Below are positions 52,885 through 64,000 of a DNA stretch of 64,000 bases, piece after piece. Where the stretch lies: contig JACZXQ010000003.1 of assembly GCA_022571515.1 (NCBI GenBank), positions 87,001-151,000 of the forward strand. The letters are read 5' to 3'. Position 1 is the first letter of the stretch. Every line of letters begins with the position of its first letter. The position numbers were made by a program, and so were the translations under genes. The stretch is from Gemmatimonadota bacterium. Its GTDB lineage: Bacteria; Gemmatimonadota; Gemmatimonadetes; Longimicrobiales; Gaopeijiaceae. The notes beneath the pieces are model-generated. The model made no database searches and was not told the origin of the DNA. It worked only from the letters and a program-made list of their open reading frames with translations.

Positions 52885-54476
52885 CAGCGGGGCCTCCCGC
52901 CCGGCGCCGACCGGGAGGGGCGCGTGCCGGTCGTATCCGGGGGGGACGGCGCCGGGCGGACAGGCTGGAAGTACGCACCCTTGGGGTTCTCAACGTTCAT
53001 GCTGTCGACTTCGGCGTTGGCGTTCAGGAAAATCTTGATCTCGTCACCCAGCGTGTAGTTGAGCTCCAACGGCCGCCGCCCGTCTTCGTCGGGTTGGATC
53101 CCCACCGTGTCCCGCGGCGCGATGCGATAGAACGTCTTCGCGCTCACCCGTCCGAGCAAGGTGTCCAGTCGGTAGTCGCTTCCCTCGTCGCCATTCCGGT
53201 CATCGGAATCGACCTCGTCCGGAGGCAGAAACGTGGCGATCACCGTGTCGGCCGCAAGCCAGTCGGATCGTAGCTCCGCTGGCATGTCCGGAGCGTTCAG
53301 CGAGTCCCGGGCACTGGAGATGGCGCGGGCGGTGCCCGAGGCGAACACCCTCTCCAACTCTCCGGCGGGCAAGCTCACGTCGATCGAGTCCGCGGTTACG
53401 GCGAAGCCCTCGGCGCGCAATTCCGCTGGAGGGAGCGAATCTGAGACCTGTGGCTCTTCCTCGTCCACAAGGTCTGGCACGGGGTCGACCTCCCTGGTGC
53501 CCCGCTCGCCGGACTCGGCGACCCCCGTGCTGTCCGGCCCGGCAGTGCCGGCGACCTCCACTACCGGCGTCGGACGCCGAAGCGCGATCACCCGATTCGG
53601 TTGATCTTCCTCGAAGAATACATGCAGCACCTTGCCGTCGATGAACACACTGCCGGCTCTCAGGCGACCGTGGCCGCGGGACTCGAGTTCCTCGATGGCA
53701 TCGCCGGGCATGAGCACCTCGATCGTGTCGCCACGCACGTCGAGGTTGCCTTGGAGAATGCGGGCCGAGCGGAACAACAGCAGCCGTCCGTCGGCCCGGT
53801 CGAACTCGATGGAATCACCATACGCCCGGAGGTCGCCTCGCTCGATTTCCACCCGGCCCCTGGCCCTCAGTAGACTTTCGCCCTCCATGTAGATCAGGTC
53901 GCCCACGATCTCGAAAGGCGCGGAGCCCGCGTCGTCGGGCGATTCCTCCTCACCAGTGGTCTCCGTAGAGCCCCGGGTGTGGAATACGGCGCGTGGTCGG
54001 CCGCCCCTGACCGTGAGTTGGTCCTCCGGCCGCCGTTCGTTGGCTTGAAGCAGCACCAACCCGCTGCCGGTGATCGTATCACCGGTCCCGAAGGTCACGA
54101 TCCGCACGCCTTCGGCGGCGCCTTGGGTTTGCGAAAGGTCACGGGCGTCGAGCCGCCCCGTACGGGCGAAGAACTGCGCGAACTGCGCGCTCATCTCCCT
54201 GCCCTGGTCGACGAACTTGACGTTCCCGTAGAACTGATGCAGGGCCGAACCGTGGAAGTGAACCGAACTGTCGGCCTGGATCCGAGTGCCTCCATCGCAC
54301 CGAAAAACCGGCTTGGTGATCCAACTGCGGCGGCTCGCGTTCTGCGGCCCCCGGGTTATCGATTTCTCGGCCGAAACGAGTTCGCAGTCGCGACTCTGCG
54401 CGCCGGCCGGACCCACGCCACCCAACAGGAAACCGACGACGAGCACCGCACCGGTAAGGCCACGGGCACCGAGCAT
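52884..54476 (-). CDS. lptA: LptA/OstA-like periplasmic LPS transport protein (long form)
   Basis: 530 residues against ~180 for E. coli LptA. After a signal peptide (ending GPAGAQ) the OstA-type repeats appear: [50 protein letters not shown] and later [34 protein letters not shown], then RVEIxxG-like strands up to [20 protein letters not shown]. It should form an extended beta-jellyroll bridge for LPS across the periplasm. The acidic insert ~310-345 is lineage-specific. It lies between lptC and lptB with 1-base overlaps on both sides. Confidence 0.85.
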   Translation of the reverse strand: MLGARGLTGAVLVVGFLLGGVGPAGAQSRDCELVSAEKSITRGPQNASRRSWITKPVFRCDGGTRIQADSSVHFHGSALHQFYGNVKFVDQGREMSAQFAQFFARTGRLDARDLSQTQGAAEGVRIVTFGTGDTITGSGLVLLQANERRPEDQLTVRGGRPRAVFHTRGSTETTGEEESPDDAGSAPFEIVGDLIYMEGESLLRARGRVEIERGDLRAYGDSIEFDRADGRLLLFRSARILQGNLDVRGDTIEVLMPGDAIEELESRGHGRLRAGSVFIDGKVLHVFFEEDQPNRVIALRRPTPVVEVAGTAGPDSTGVAESGERGTREVDPVPDLVDEEEPQVSDSLPPAELRAEGFAVTADSIDVSLPAGELERVFASGTARAISSARDSLNAPDMPAELRSDWLAADTVIATFLPPDEVDSDDRNGDEGSDYRLDTLLGRVSAKTFYRIAPRDTVGIQPDEDGRRPLELNYTLGDEIKIFLNANAEVDSMNVENPKGAYFQPVRPAPSPPDTTGTRPSRSAPGGRPR

Positions 54477-55036
54477 CAGCGGCAGTCCCCTCCAGGGCGG
54501 GAACGTGGGTTCGTGATCTCCACCAAGGTGAAGTCCAGGTTGGCGGAAAAGCCCGAGCCCTCCACGACCTTGTCACCCTCTCGGCTACAGGTCGCCGAAT
54601 CGCTCCAGACCCGGTTGCGGTGCGGGGCATAGTGGATCTCTTCGCTCCGGATCTCCCGGTCGATCTGCACAACTACCAGAACCGCACCGCCGGAAGCGGT
54701 GACTGAGCTGTTCGCCTGGTCCAGGCGGGCCCGGTCCGCTGTGAGTACAGCCCTCCCGGCGCCTGTTTCATCGTCGAACGACCTGAGCTCGACGTGACCC
54801 CGGAGGTAGACGACCGTGGAATCACGGAAGTGGTAGGACGTATCGGCCTTTACGATCGCCTCGCGCACGCCGTTGACCTGCAGGAGGTACTCCAGATTGA
54901 AGATCACCTGGTCCGCCTGCATCGCCACCAACTCGGGCGACACCACCGGACGGGTATCCTCCACGCCGCACGCGGCCAGCAGCGCAACACACGTGACACC
55001 CAGCAGCCCGCTTTCCGTTAACTGTTTCCTTGTCAA
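54476..55036 (-). CDS. lptC: LptC-like LPS export lipoprotein
   Basis: 186 residues, TTG start. A lipoprotein signal with lipobox LAA-C replaces the usual membrane helix of LptC. The body is a run of beta-jellyroll strands (DTSYHFRDSTVVYLRGHVELRSFDDETGAGRAVLTADRARLDQ, SEEIHYAPHRNRVWSDSA) of LptC/YrbK type. It should take LPS from LptBFG to LptA. Position between kdsD and lptA matches E. coli order. Confidence 0.82.
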   Translation of the reverse strand: MTRKQLTESGLLGVTCVALLAACGVEDTRPVVSPELVAMQADQVIFNLEYLLQVNGVREAIVKADTSYHFRDSTVVYLRGHVELRSFDDETGAGRAVLTADRARLDQANSSVTASGGAVLVVVQIDREIRSEEIHYAPHRNRVWSDSATCSREGDKVVEGSGFSANLDFTLVEITNPRSRPGGDCR

Positions 55037-55038
55037 CG

Positions 55039-56034
55039 CTATACCACTCCTGACCTCAAGAGATCATGGAGGTGCACAATGCCCTCCAGTCGACCGTGGT
55101 GGTCCACGACCGGAAGCGCCATGATGCCGTGTTCTTCCATGGTGCGTACCGCTCCTGACGCCAGTTGGTCTGCCCGGACCACCTGCGGAGTCTCGGTCAT
55201 CGCCGTAGCCACACCGACATCGAGGAACTCTTCGTTACGCTCCATGAGCCGCGTGAGGTCCCCCGCCGTTACCACGCCGATGACACGGTAGTCCGAATCC
55301 ACGATGGGTACCGTGCCCCGCATCTCGGCCAGCGGCACGATGCAGTCTCTCATGACCGCGCTCCCCTGGAGGCTCGGGTAGTCCTTCGCCACCATGACGT
55401 CCGCCACACGCATCGTGAGCTTGCGCCCGAGCGCTCCACCGGGATGAAGGCGCGCGAAGTCTTCTTCCCGAAATCCCTTGCGTTTAAGCAATACCACAGC
55501 GAGGGCATCGCCGAGGGCCATCGTAGCTGTCGTGGACGACGTCGGCGCCAGATCCATGGGACACGCCTCCTCTTCGACCGAACAGTCCAGGACAACCGTG
55601 GCCTGCACGGCCAGCGGGGAATCGGGGGCCCCCGTCATCGCGATGATCGGAACACCCGCCCGGAGCAAGTACTCCACCAAGCCGTCGAGCTCATCGGTGT
55701 CGCCGCTCTTCGAGATCAGAATGGCCACATCGGTCGGTCGGACGATGCCAAGGTCGCCGTGAAGGCCCTCGATAGGGTGGAGGAAGTGGGCGGCCGTCCC
55801 TGTGGACGTGAGCGTGGAGGCAATCTTGCGCGCTATGATGCCGCTCTTGCCGAGGCCAGAGACCACCACCCGCCCCGGGAGGTCCAACAACAGCTGCACC
55901 GCGCGGGCAAAGTCCTCGTCGAGCCGCTCCGCCAAGGCCTGCACAGCCCCCGCCTCGACCTCCAGGACACGGCGAGCTTCCTGGAGAATTTCGGCCACGG
56001 TGCCTACTTGCGCCTGATCCGTTTGTTCAGTCAT
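55039..56034 (-). CDS. kdsD: Arabinose-5-phosphate isomerase
   Basis: 331 residues: SIS domain (RVVVSGLGKSGIIARKIASTLTSTGTAAHFLHPIEGLHGDLG, ISKSGDTDEL, APTSSTTATMALGDALAV) followed by two CBS domains (VADVMVAKDYPSL, VVDHHGRLEGIVHLHDLL). It converts ribulose-5-P to arabinose-5-P, the first step to Kdo. ATG 56034 overlaps the kdsC stop by 8 bases. Confidence 0.95.
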   Translation of the reverse strand: MTEQTDQAQVGTVAEILQEARRVLEVEAGAVQALAERLDEDFARAVQLLLDLPGRVVVSGLGKSGIIARKIASTLTSTGTAAHFLHPIEGLHGDLGIVRPTDVAILISKSGDTDELDGLVEYLLRAGVPIIAMTGAPDSPLAVQATVVLDCSVEEEACPMDLAPTSSTTATMALGDALAVVLLKRKGFREEDFARLHPGGALGRKLTMRVADVMVAKDYPSLQGSAVMRDCIVPLAEMRGTVPIVDSDYRVIGVVTAGDLTRLMERNEEFLDVGVATAMTETPQVVRADQLASGAVRTMEEHGIMALPVVDHHGRLEGIVHLHDLLRSGVV

Positions 56035-56599
56035 CGCTTCGTTGTTCCACGTACTCGTCGACAAGACGCTCCCATTCCCCCCGTGCGGACAGCAGCGCCC
56101 GAGAGAACTCGCGCACCGCGCCCTCCCCTCCACCTGCCCTGGTACACCAGTGGGCAACCTTCGTAACCTCCGGAACCGCGTTCGCCACGGCGATCCGCAG
56201 GCCCGCTCGCAGCAACACCGGCAAATCAGCCAGGTCGTCGGCGACCATCGCCATATCGCCCCACTCGAGCCCCTTTCGCTCGAGAAGGTCGCGTACGATG
56301 GGGAGCTTCTTGGCTCCGGCATCCTGATGGCACTCGGTGACCCCCAGCTCGGCCGCCCTGAGGGAGGTGGCTTCAGAGACCCGTCCCGAAACCATCGCGA
56401 CTTCGATTCCGGCCCACAGCAACATCTTCACGCCGAGGCCGTCCTGGCTGTCGAACCGCTTGAGCTCGACGGCCTCACGGCTTGCCGTCACGCCCACATA
56501 AATGCCGCCGTCCGTCAACACACCGTCGACATCGAGCACGACGAGCTTGACCGCACGCGCCAGATCTCCGTCCAAGCCCTGAGCTTCCCCGACCGTCAC
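56027..56599 (-). CDS. kdsC: 3-deoxy-D-manno-octulosonate 8-phosphate phosphatase
   Basis: 190 residues of the HAD superfamily, cap-less C0 type: LVVLDVDGVLTDGGIYV (nucleophile Asp), motif II VAMVSGRVSEAT, the Lys of AGAKKLPIVRDLL, and MAMVADDLADLPVL. It frees Kdo from Kdo-8-phosphate. The GTG at 56599 overlaps the kdsA stop as GTGA; the frame continues upstream but without family sequence. Confidence 0.95.
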   Translation of the reverse strand: MTVGEAQGLDGDLARAVKLVVLDVDGVLTDGGIYVGVTASREAVELKRFDSQDGLGVKMLLWAGIEVAMVSGRVSEATSLRAAELGVTECHQDAGAKKLPIVRDLLERKGLEWGDMAMVADDLADLPVLLRAGLRIAVANAVPEVTKVAHWCTRAGGGEGAVREFSRALLSARGEWERLVDEYVEQRSDD

Positions 56600-57410
56600 G
56601 GCTCGCTTCGCGCGGAGGAGGTGCCTCCCGCCCCCAACGCACCGCGGATCGCGAGGACATCGTCCAGCAACGCGCCGAGCTGCGCGAGAGGAAGCATGTT
56701 CGATCCGTCCGAGGGTGCTGAGGCCGGGTCGGGATGCACCTCGAGGAAGAGCCCGTCGCATCCGGCGGCCACGGCGGCCCTGACCAGGGCCGGAACGAAC
56801 TCTGGATCGCCCCCGCTCGAGCCGTCCGCCCTCCCGGGGCGCTGCACGGAATGCGTGCCGTCGAAGATCACCGGCACACCGCACGCCTGGGCGACTCGCT
56901 GGAACGCCCGCATGTCCACGACCAAGTCACCATACCCCAGGAATGTGCCGCGCTCCGTCACGGCTACTTCCGGAGCGCCGGCGCGGCGAGCTTTGCCGAC
57001 AGCCCCCGCCATGTCTTCCGGAGCCACCCACTGGCCTTTCTTGATATTCACGGGCTTGCCGGTCTCTCCTGCCGCAATGATGAGATCCGTCTGACGGCAG
57101 AGAAACGCCGGAATCTGGAGGATATCGGCCACCTTGGCCGCCTCTGAGGCTTGATCAGGTTCGTGAATATCGGTCAGGATAGGAAGCTCGGAGCCTTCCT
57201 TCACGCGGGCCAGCGCCTCCAGCCCGGCAGCCAGGCCGGGGCCGCGCTCCGCGTCAAACCGCGATCGGTTGGCCTTGTCGAACGACGCCTTGAAGACGAT
57301 GGGAAGGGAACGCTCGCGCGACATGTGGGCGAGTTCCCGGGCGATCTCCAGGTTCAGACCGTGGTCCTCAAGCAGGCACGGGCCCGAAATCAGAGTGAAG
57401 TCGTCGAACA

Positions 57411-57411
<1 letters not shown>
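56596..57411 (-). CDS. kdsA: Kdo-8-phosphate synthase
   Basis: 271 residues: FTLISGPCLLED, VFKASFDKANRSR, ILTDIHEPDQA, IPAFLCRQTDLI, VNIKKGQWVAPEDM, TERGTFLGYGDLVVDMRAF, FDGTHSVQRPG and EVHPDPASAPSDGSNML. It condenses PEP with arabinose-5-P. The TERG loop carries no Asn at the place typical of metal-free E. coli KdsA, and C of GPCLLED is consistent with a metal-dependent form; this is suggestive only. It starts in a TGATG overlap with pyrG. Confidence 0.95.
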
Positions 57412-59865
<2,454 letters not shown>

Positions 59866-60030
59866 CGGCCAATTCCTTGGCCGAGATCCCGGCCGATCAC
59901 TGCAAATTTCACGCCAGGTAATCTATCCAGGGCTAGGAGTGTGGGCAACGGGTCAGGGGACCCAAGCACGTTTCCAGAGGGGCGTCGTGCCGCGCCAGCG
60001 GCGGTCGCGCCCCGGCTGTCGGAGAGGGCC

Positions 60031-60600
60031 CTAAAGGGCCAGAAAATTCGCAAGCAGGGTCTTTCCATACTCGGAGAAGAAGGATTCTGGGTGAAACTGA
60101 ATACCCCAGAGCGGAAACTCTCGGTGACGAACGGCCTGCACCTCGTCGTCCTCGCCCTCTGACCACGCCACGGCCTCCAGCACATGTGGAAGAGTCGCGG
60201 CTTCGGTGACGAGTGAGTGGTACCGAGTTACCGTGAACGGAGAGGGCACATCCTTGAAAATCCCCTCCCCCGTGTGCCGCACGGGAGCGGTCTTGCCGTG
60301 CATCAACCGGCTCGCCCTGACCGTCCGGCCACCGAAGGCCTCGCCGAGCGCCTGATGTCCAAGACAGACGCCGAGCATGGGCACATCGCCCCCGACCGCT
60401 TGGAAGATCTCGACGCTGATCCCCGCCTCGGCCGGGGTGCGGGGACCGGGCGAAACCACAATGTGATCCGGGCCCATGGCCAGAAGAGCCTCGGCGGAAG
60501 CCTCGTCGTTTCGCACGACGGTGGGATCCGCTCCTAGCTCCCCGAGGTGTTGCACGAGGTTCCAGGTGAAGGAATCATAGTTGTCGATCACCAGCAGCAT
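60031..60600 (-). CDS. Glutamine amidotransferase of anthranilate/aminodeoxychorismate synthase
   Basis: 189 residues: LLVIDNYDSFTWNLVQHLGELG, VVSPGPRTPAEAG, the nucleophile MLGVCLGHQALGEAFGG, LMHGKTAPVRHTG, RYHSLV and the His-Glu of GIQFHPESFFSEYGK. It supplies ammonia for anthranilate (TrpG) or aminodeoxychorismate (PabA); with no synthase partner adjacent the two cannot be told apart. ATG 60600 is the family start. Before it, the sequence AGCCGCTTG repeats three times (60618-60644). Confidence 0.9.
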   Translation of the reverse strand: MLLVIDNYDSFTWNLVQHLGELGADPTVVRNDEASAEALLAMGPDHIVVSPGPRTPAEAGISVEIFQAVGGDVPMLGVCLGHQALGEAFGGRTVRASRLMHGKTAPVRHTGEGIFKDVPSPFTVTRYHSLVTEAATLPHVLEAVAWSEGEDDEVQAVRHREFPLWGIQFHPESFFSEYGKTLLANFLAL

Positions 60601-60767
60601 ACCTACCATCCGCCGTTTGAGCCGCTTGAGCCGCTTGAGCCGCAAACATCGCCAGAGCCGGCCGGCCGGTCCAGCCCGGGACTCTACGCGGTCGCCGCGC
60701 CGAAAGAAGACAGGCGCGTCGAGACTCGTAATACCCACGCGCATGGCGTTATCTTTGGCTCGATTCG

Positions 60768-61823
60768 ATGCCTCTCGAGGAGCACCCCTTGTTCACTCGT
60801 TGTCTCGTTTGCCACACTCCGTTTCCCGCCAACGAGGAACTGGAGCGCTACCCGAACGGGACTCGCATCGCCTACGACCCGGCTCGGGGGCGGCTGTGGT
60901 CTGTGTGCCGCAGTTGTAAGAGGTGGTCGCTCGCCCCGATCGAGGAACGTTGGGAGGCGCTCGAGGAGATCGAGAAGCTCGTAACGGACAGGGCAAAGCT
61001 CCTCTCTCAGACGGACAACATAGCCCTTCTGCGGGCCTCTCACCTGGACATCATCAGGGTGGGACGGGCCAACCTGACCGAAGAGGCGTGGTGGCGCTAC
61101 GGCTGCGAATTGACAGCCCGGCGCAAGCGGCACCAGAAGATGACGTTCATCGGCACGGCCGCCGCCGGGGCCGCCCTCGCCGGAGGTCTGCTCACGGGGG
61201 GATCGGCCTGGTTGGCGGCCTGGTTCTTGTGGGACAACGCACCCGACAAGGTGGGGGACTTCGCGCGGTGGATTCGCTTCGGAAGTACGGCATGGTACGG
61301 ACACGAGGCATGCCAACGCTGTGGTTTCGTCTTCCGCGCGGTCGATTACAAGCACCGGGCCGGGCTCATCCTCCTGCCTAGCCAGGAGAACGGCGGCCTC
61401 GGCCTCACCCTCAGCTGCCCACAGTGTAGCGAGTACCGCGCGGGTGAAGGCGGGTTGCACCTGACCGGGCGTGAGGGCGAGCACACGGTCCGCCGGGTCC
61501 TCGCCTACCATCACCATGCCGGCGCCACGGAGAAGAAAGTCCGCTCGGCGACGCGCCTGATCGAGGAGGCGGGAAGCGCCCAAGACCTCTCGCGCATCGT
61601 GGTGAAACAGGGTCGCCGGCTCGGCGACCTTCAGCGCACCGGAGCGATCGCCCTCGAGATCGCGGCAAACGAAGCGGCCGAACAGCGGCTGCTCGAGTTG
61701 GAGGTCTCCGGTCTCGAGGCGCACTGGCGCGCGGAGGAGGAGCTCGCCTCGATCATCGACGGAGAGCTGACGCCTCTCCCAACCCTCGAGAACCTGAGAC
61801 GGAAAGCGACCGGCCAGGCTTGA
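60768..61823 (+). CDS. Zinc-ribbon membrane protein, unknown (351 aa)
   Basis: The N-terminus holds two Cys pairs (RCLVCHTPF and SVCRSCKRWSL) as a zinc ribbon. A hydrophobic segment, MTFIGTAAAGAALAGGLLTGGSAWLAAWFLW, is near residue 125-155. A second pair set (ACQRCGFVFR and LSCPQCSEY) follows, then a charged helical tail (EKKVRSATRLIEEAG, GAIALEIAANEAAEQRLLELEVSGLE). No enzyme motif is seen. It overlaps the zinc-binding-protein gene by 4 bases, so the operon suggests a metal-linked role, but this is only context. Confidence 0.75.
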   Translation: MPLEEHPLFTRCLVCHTPFPANEELERYPNGTRIAYDPARGRLWSVCRSCKRWSLAPIEERWEALEEIEKLVTDRAKLLSQTDNIALLRASHLDIIRVGRANLTEEAWWRYGCELTARRKRHQKMTFIGTAAAGAALAGGLLTGGSAWLAAWFLWDNAPDKVGDFARWIRFGSTAWYGHEACQRCGFVFRAVDYKHRAGLILLPSQENGGLGLTLSCPQCSEYRAGEGGLHLTGREGEHTVRRVLAYHHHAGATEKKVRSATRLIEEAGSAQDLSRIVVKQGRRLGDLQRTGAIALEIAANEAAEQRLLELEVSGLEAHWRAEEELASIIDGELTPLPTLENLRRKATGQA

Positions 61824-62722
61824 ACAGCGTTTTGCAGCTCGCGGGCCGAATCACGATCGGCCTTCTGCTCGTTTCGGCACTCGGGTGCGGCGGCTCGCGG
61901 CCCTCGGATACCACGAACGACCTACCTAGGGTCGTGGCTTCGATCTTCCCGATCGCCGATCTGGCGAGCGTATTAGGCGGCGACGACGTCCAGGTCGACG
62001 TGCTTCTCGCACCGGGCGCTTCCCCTGCCACGTTCGAGTTGACGCCGGGACAGCTCCGTTTGCTGCGCGCTGCCGACGTCTACCTTTCCATCGGGGCCGG
62101 ACTCGACACCTGGGTGGGGGCCTCGGGCCGCGAAGAAGCCGAGGTGGTCGTCCTCACCGAAGGACTCGAACTCATCGCCGCCGGCGATCATGAGCATGAC
62201 GGAAATCCACACGTCTGGCTCGACCCGGTGTTGGTGCGGGATCACCTGCTGCCTCGGATCACGTTGGCCCTCCAAGCCGTGGCTCCGGCAGCCCGCGAGC
62301 GCATCGAGCGACGGCGGGCGTCGCTGGCCGACTCGCTGAGCATTCTCGAGGCGGAAATCACCCGCGCACTCGAGCCCCTCCACAATCGCGCCTTTCTTGC
62401 CAGCCACCCCGCCTGGACGTATTTCGCCCATCGATTCGATCTGACGGAGTTGGGAACGGTGCACGAGAGTCCCGGAAGCGAGCCCTCGCCACGCGCGCTG
62501 GCTTCGTTGATCGACAAGGCCCGCGCAGCGGGCGTCACGGTCGTATTCGCCGAACCACAATTCGGTGAGGCGGCCGCCTACGCGCTCGCCGATGAACTGG
62601 GGGGGAGTGTGTTCGTCCTCGACCCTCTGGGAGGACGGCACATACCGGGTCGGGACAGCTATTTCGCGCTGATGCGGTACAACACGGCGCAACTGGTAGC
62701 CGGACTAGGGAGCCCGGAATGA
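61820..62722 (+). CDS. znuA: Zinc/manganese ABC transporter substrate-binding lipoprotein
   Basis: 300 residues of the cluster A-I binding proteins. Lipobox ALG-C; RVVASIFPIADLASVLGG; the metal ligands fit the His of GNPHVWLDPVLVRD, the His of FLASHPAWTYFAHRF and an acidic residue in the C-lobe (VFVLDPLGG). A short His/Asp loop (DHEHDG) precedes the second ligand, as in ZnuA. TTG start, overlapping the preceding stop by 4 bases. The first-lobe ligand is not obvious (ATFELTPGQ where HxYEPTP is usual), so zinc affinity may be altered. Confidence 0.85.
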   Translation: MNSVLQLAGRITIGLLLVSALGCGGSRPSDTTNDLPRVVASIFPIADLASVLGGDDVQVDVLLAPGASPATFELTPGQLRLLRAADVYLSIGAGLDTWVGASGREEAEVVVLTEGLELIAAGDHEHDGNPHVWLDPVLVRDHLLPRITLALQAVAPAARERIERRRASLADSLSILEAEITRALEPLHNRAFLASHPAWTYFAHRFDLTELGTVHESPGSEPSPRALASLIDKARAAGVTVVFAEPQFGEAAAYALADELGGSVFVLDPLGGRHIPGRDSYFALMRYNTAQLVAGLGSPE

Positions 62723-63486
62723 ACACCACTTCGCCCGCCATCCGGCTCGACGATGTGTGGCTCTCCCGGCGTGGGGAACTCATCCTCGAGTCCGTGTCGT
62801 TCGAACTCGAGGAAGGGCGATTCGCGGCGTTGATCGGCCCCAACGGAGCGGGGAAGACCACCTGCCTACGCTTACTGCTCGGCTTGCTCAAGCCCTCACG
62901 GGGGTCGGTCGAGGTCTTCGGCCGTCCGCCTGGCCGGCTGGACCGGCCCTTGGGCTACGTGCCGCAGAGGGTCCGCATTCCTCAAGGGTTCCCGCTGACC
63001 GTAAGGGAGATGGTGCTCATGGGGCGTTACGGACTCATAGGAATTGGGCGACGCGCCGGGTCCGACGACTACAGAGCCGTGGACGCAGCCCTCGACAAGG
63101 TGGGACTGTCCGACATGGCCGAGCGCCGCTTCCAGCATCTCTCAGGCGGCCAGCAACAGCGCGCACTCATCGCCAGAGCCCTGGTCGGAGATCCTCTGCT
63201 CCTCCTGCTGGACGAGCCTACCGCCAGCCTGGACGCCGCGGCCCGTGCCCGGTTCTACACGCTCGTCTGTGATCTTCAACATGAGCGCGGCCTGACCCTG
63301 CTCGTTGCGTCACACGATCTGGAGGATGTCGCCCTCCACGCCGATGTGCTGTTCCTGCTCGACGGCACCCTGCGTGCCTCCGGCCCGCCGACCGAGGTGC
63401 TGGACAGCCCAGAACTCGCACGAGCGTTCGCCTTCCCTCCCCGCCATACACACGGGAACGAAGCACCGGGAGGCGACCAGCCGTGA
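62719..63486 (+). CDS. znuC: Zinc/manganese ABC transporter ATPase
   Basis: 255 residues: Walker [10 protein letters not shown]-loop GYVPQRVRIPQGFPLTVREMVLMGRYG, signature HLSGGQQQRALIARAL, Walker B LLLLLDEPTASLD and switch His VASHDLEDV. The MGRYG segment is typical of the metal-ion ABC group. It starts in an ATGA overlap with znuA. Confidence 0.94.
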   Translation: MNTTSPAIRLDDVWLSRRGELILESVSFELEEGRFAALIGPNGAGKTTCLRLLLGLLKPSRGSVEVFGRPPGRLDRPLGYVPQRVRIPQGFPLTVREMVLMGRYGLIGIGRRAGSDDYRAVDAALDKVGLSDMAERRFQHLSGGQQQRALIARALVGDPLLLLLDEPTASLDAAARARFYTLVCDLQHERGLTLLVASHDLEDVALHADVLFLLDGTLRASGPPTEVLDSPELARAFAFPPRHTHGNEAPGGDQP

Positions 63487-64000
63487 TGGATTTCCTATCC
63501 TACGGTTTTATGCAGCGCGCACTACTGGCGGGGAGCCTGCTGGGCATAACGTGCGCAGTGCTCGCCGTGTTCGTCGTGCTCCGGAGGATGGCGTTCATCG
63601 GGGTGGGGATTTCGCATGCGGCGCTCGGGGGAGTGGCCATTGGTCTCGTCCTGGGTATCTCCCCCGTCTTATCGGCCGCGGTATTCGCGGTGATCGTCGC
63701 GTGGGTGATCGGCTGGATAACAAGTCGCGGTGAAATCTCGGAGGACACCGCGATCGGCGTGTTCTTCCCGACGGCGATGGCCCTGGCCGTCGCGCTCATG
63801 AGCCTTTCCCAAACCTACCGACAGGACCTGCTCGGTTATCTCTTCGGCAACATACTGTCCATACGGCCGTCCGACATCTGGGTCCTGGCCGGGCTATCCG
63901 GCGGGTCGCTGGCGTTGCTCGCGGTCTTCTTCAAGGAGTTCCTCTTCCTCGGGGTTGATGAGGAGGGCGCCCGGGCCGCGGGCCTTCCCGTGACAGCCCT
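63486..64000 (+). CDS. znuB: Zinc/manganese ABC transporter permease (partial, continues past window)
   Basis: The first 171 codons start at an ATG overlapping the znuC stop (TGATG); GTG 63483 is also in frame. It reads MDFLSYGFMQRALLAGSLLG, then VLRRMAFIGVGISHAALGGVAIGLVLG, the conserved loop of ABC-3 permeases, and QDLLGYLFGNILSI, FLGVDEEGARAAGLP. At least four membrane helices are present before the cut. Confidence 0.93.
   Translation, partial: MDFLSYGFMQRALLAGSLLGITCAVLAVFVVLRRMAFIGVGISHAALGGVAIGLVLGISPVLSAAVFAVIVAWVIGWITSRGEISEDTAIGVFFPTAMALAVALMSLSQTYRQDLLGYLFGNILSIRPSDIWVLAGLSGGSLALLAVFFKEFLFLGVDEEGARAAGLPVTA

Noticed and set aside
60618-60644. CRISPR-like or functional repeat (AGCCGCTTG three times)
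   Set aside because: Three abutting 9-base units without spacers just upstream of the amidotransferase start; a simple tandem repeat.

Overview
The window is GC-rich, densely packed bacterial DNA from a Gram-negative with a Kdo/LPS outer membrane. The kdsA, kdsB, kdsC, kdsD, lptA, lptB and lptC homologues, rpoN, many lipoproteins and secreted hydrolases, a PadR/membrane-protein pair, HmuY- and TonB-receptor-like proteins and the remains of a typical serine/threonine kinase together suggest Gemmatimonadota or a close relative. That placement is inference from gene content; no rRNA or marker gene in the window settles it.

Layout. 1-5989: a PadR regulator and its membrane partner; a tRNA-Arg(CCT); a small CPxCG zinc-ribbon protein; a thioredoxin-like gene whose active-site CxxC reads UGA-x-x-Cys with a SECIS-like hairpin behind it (a candidate selenoprotein); a tRNA-Arg fragment interrupted by a dispersed repeat; and a hipBA module. 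6000-18600: secreted proteins of uncertain function, a Tat-exported alanine racemase, a lipoprotein Pcm joined to a kinase remnant, a cytoplasmic subtilase followed by a free-standing prodomain-like protein, a YiiX-type cysteine peptidase/amidase with a membrane domain, and an outer-membrane receptor. Three of the four copies of a short dispersed repeat lie between these genes. 18600-26000 is accessory: hicAB under a nested palindrome, a vapC remnant, a lipoprotein amidohydrolase, small proteins, and broken M14 carboxypeptidase and leucine-rich-repeat genes. 26000-34018: a HmuY-TPR protein, threonine/serine dehydratase, sirtuin, gamma-glutamyltransferase, MFS exporter, Crp/Fnr regulator and a TPR membrane protein.

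At 34061-34088 there is an excellent match to a chromosomal dif site (XerC arm, 6-bp spacer, XerD arm) in a convergent intergenic gap. Genes just left of it are mostly on the plus strand and all genes from 34115 to 60600 are on the minus strand, as expected at a replication terminus.

34115-42350 (minus) is a hydrolase operon: a tandem D-aminoacylase-like double amidohydrolase, two serine beta-lactamase-fold proteins, a DUF885 metallopeptidase-like lipoprotein and RlpA. This points to envelope, D-peptide or peptidoglycan processing. 42397-59865 (minus) is a 17-kb run of tightly overlapping genes: kdsB-pyrG-kdsA-kdsC-kdsD-lptC-lptA-lptB-rpoN followed by glycosyltransferases, UDP-GlcNAc 2-epimerase, a YfhO-like membrane protein, a flippase-like LPG-synthase-TM protein and a methyltransferase. 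It makes CMP-Kdo (with CTP from PyrG), transports LPS and builds surface glycans. 60031-64000: an anthranilate/aminodeoxychorismate-synthase glutamine amidotransferase, an unknown zinc-ribbon membrane protein, and a ZnuABC-type metal transporter cut by the window end.
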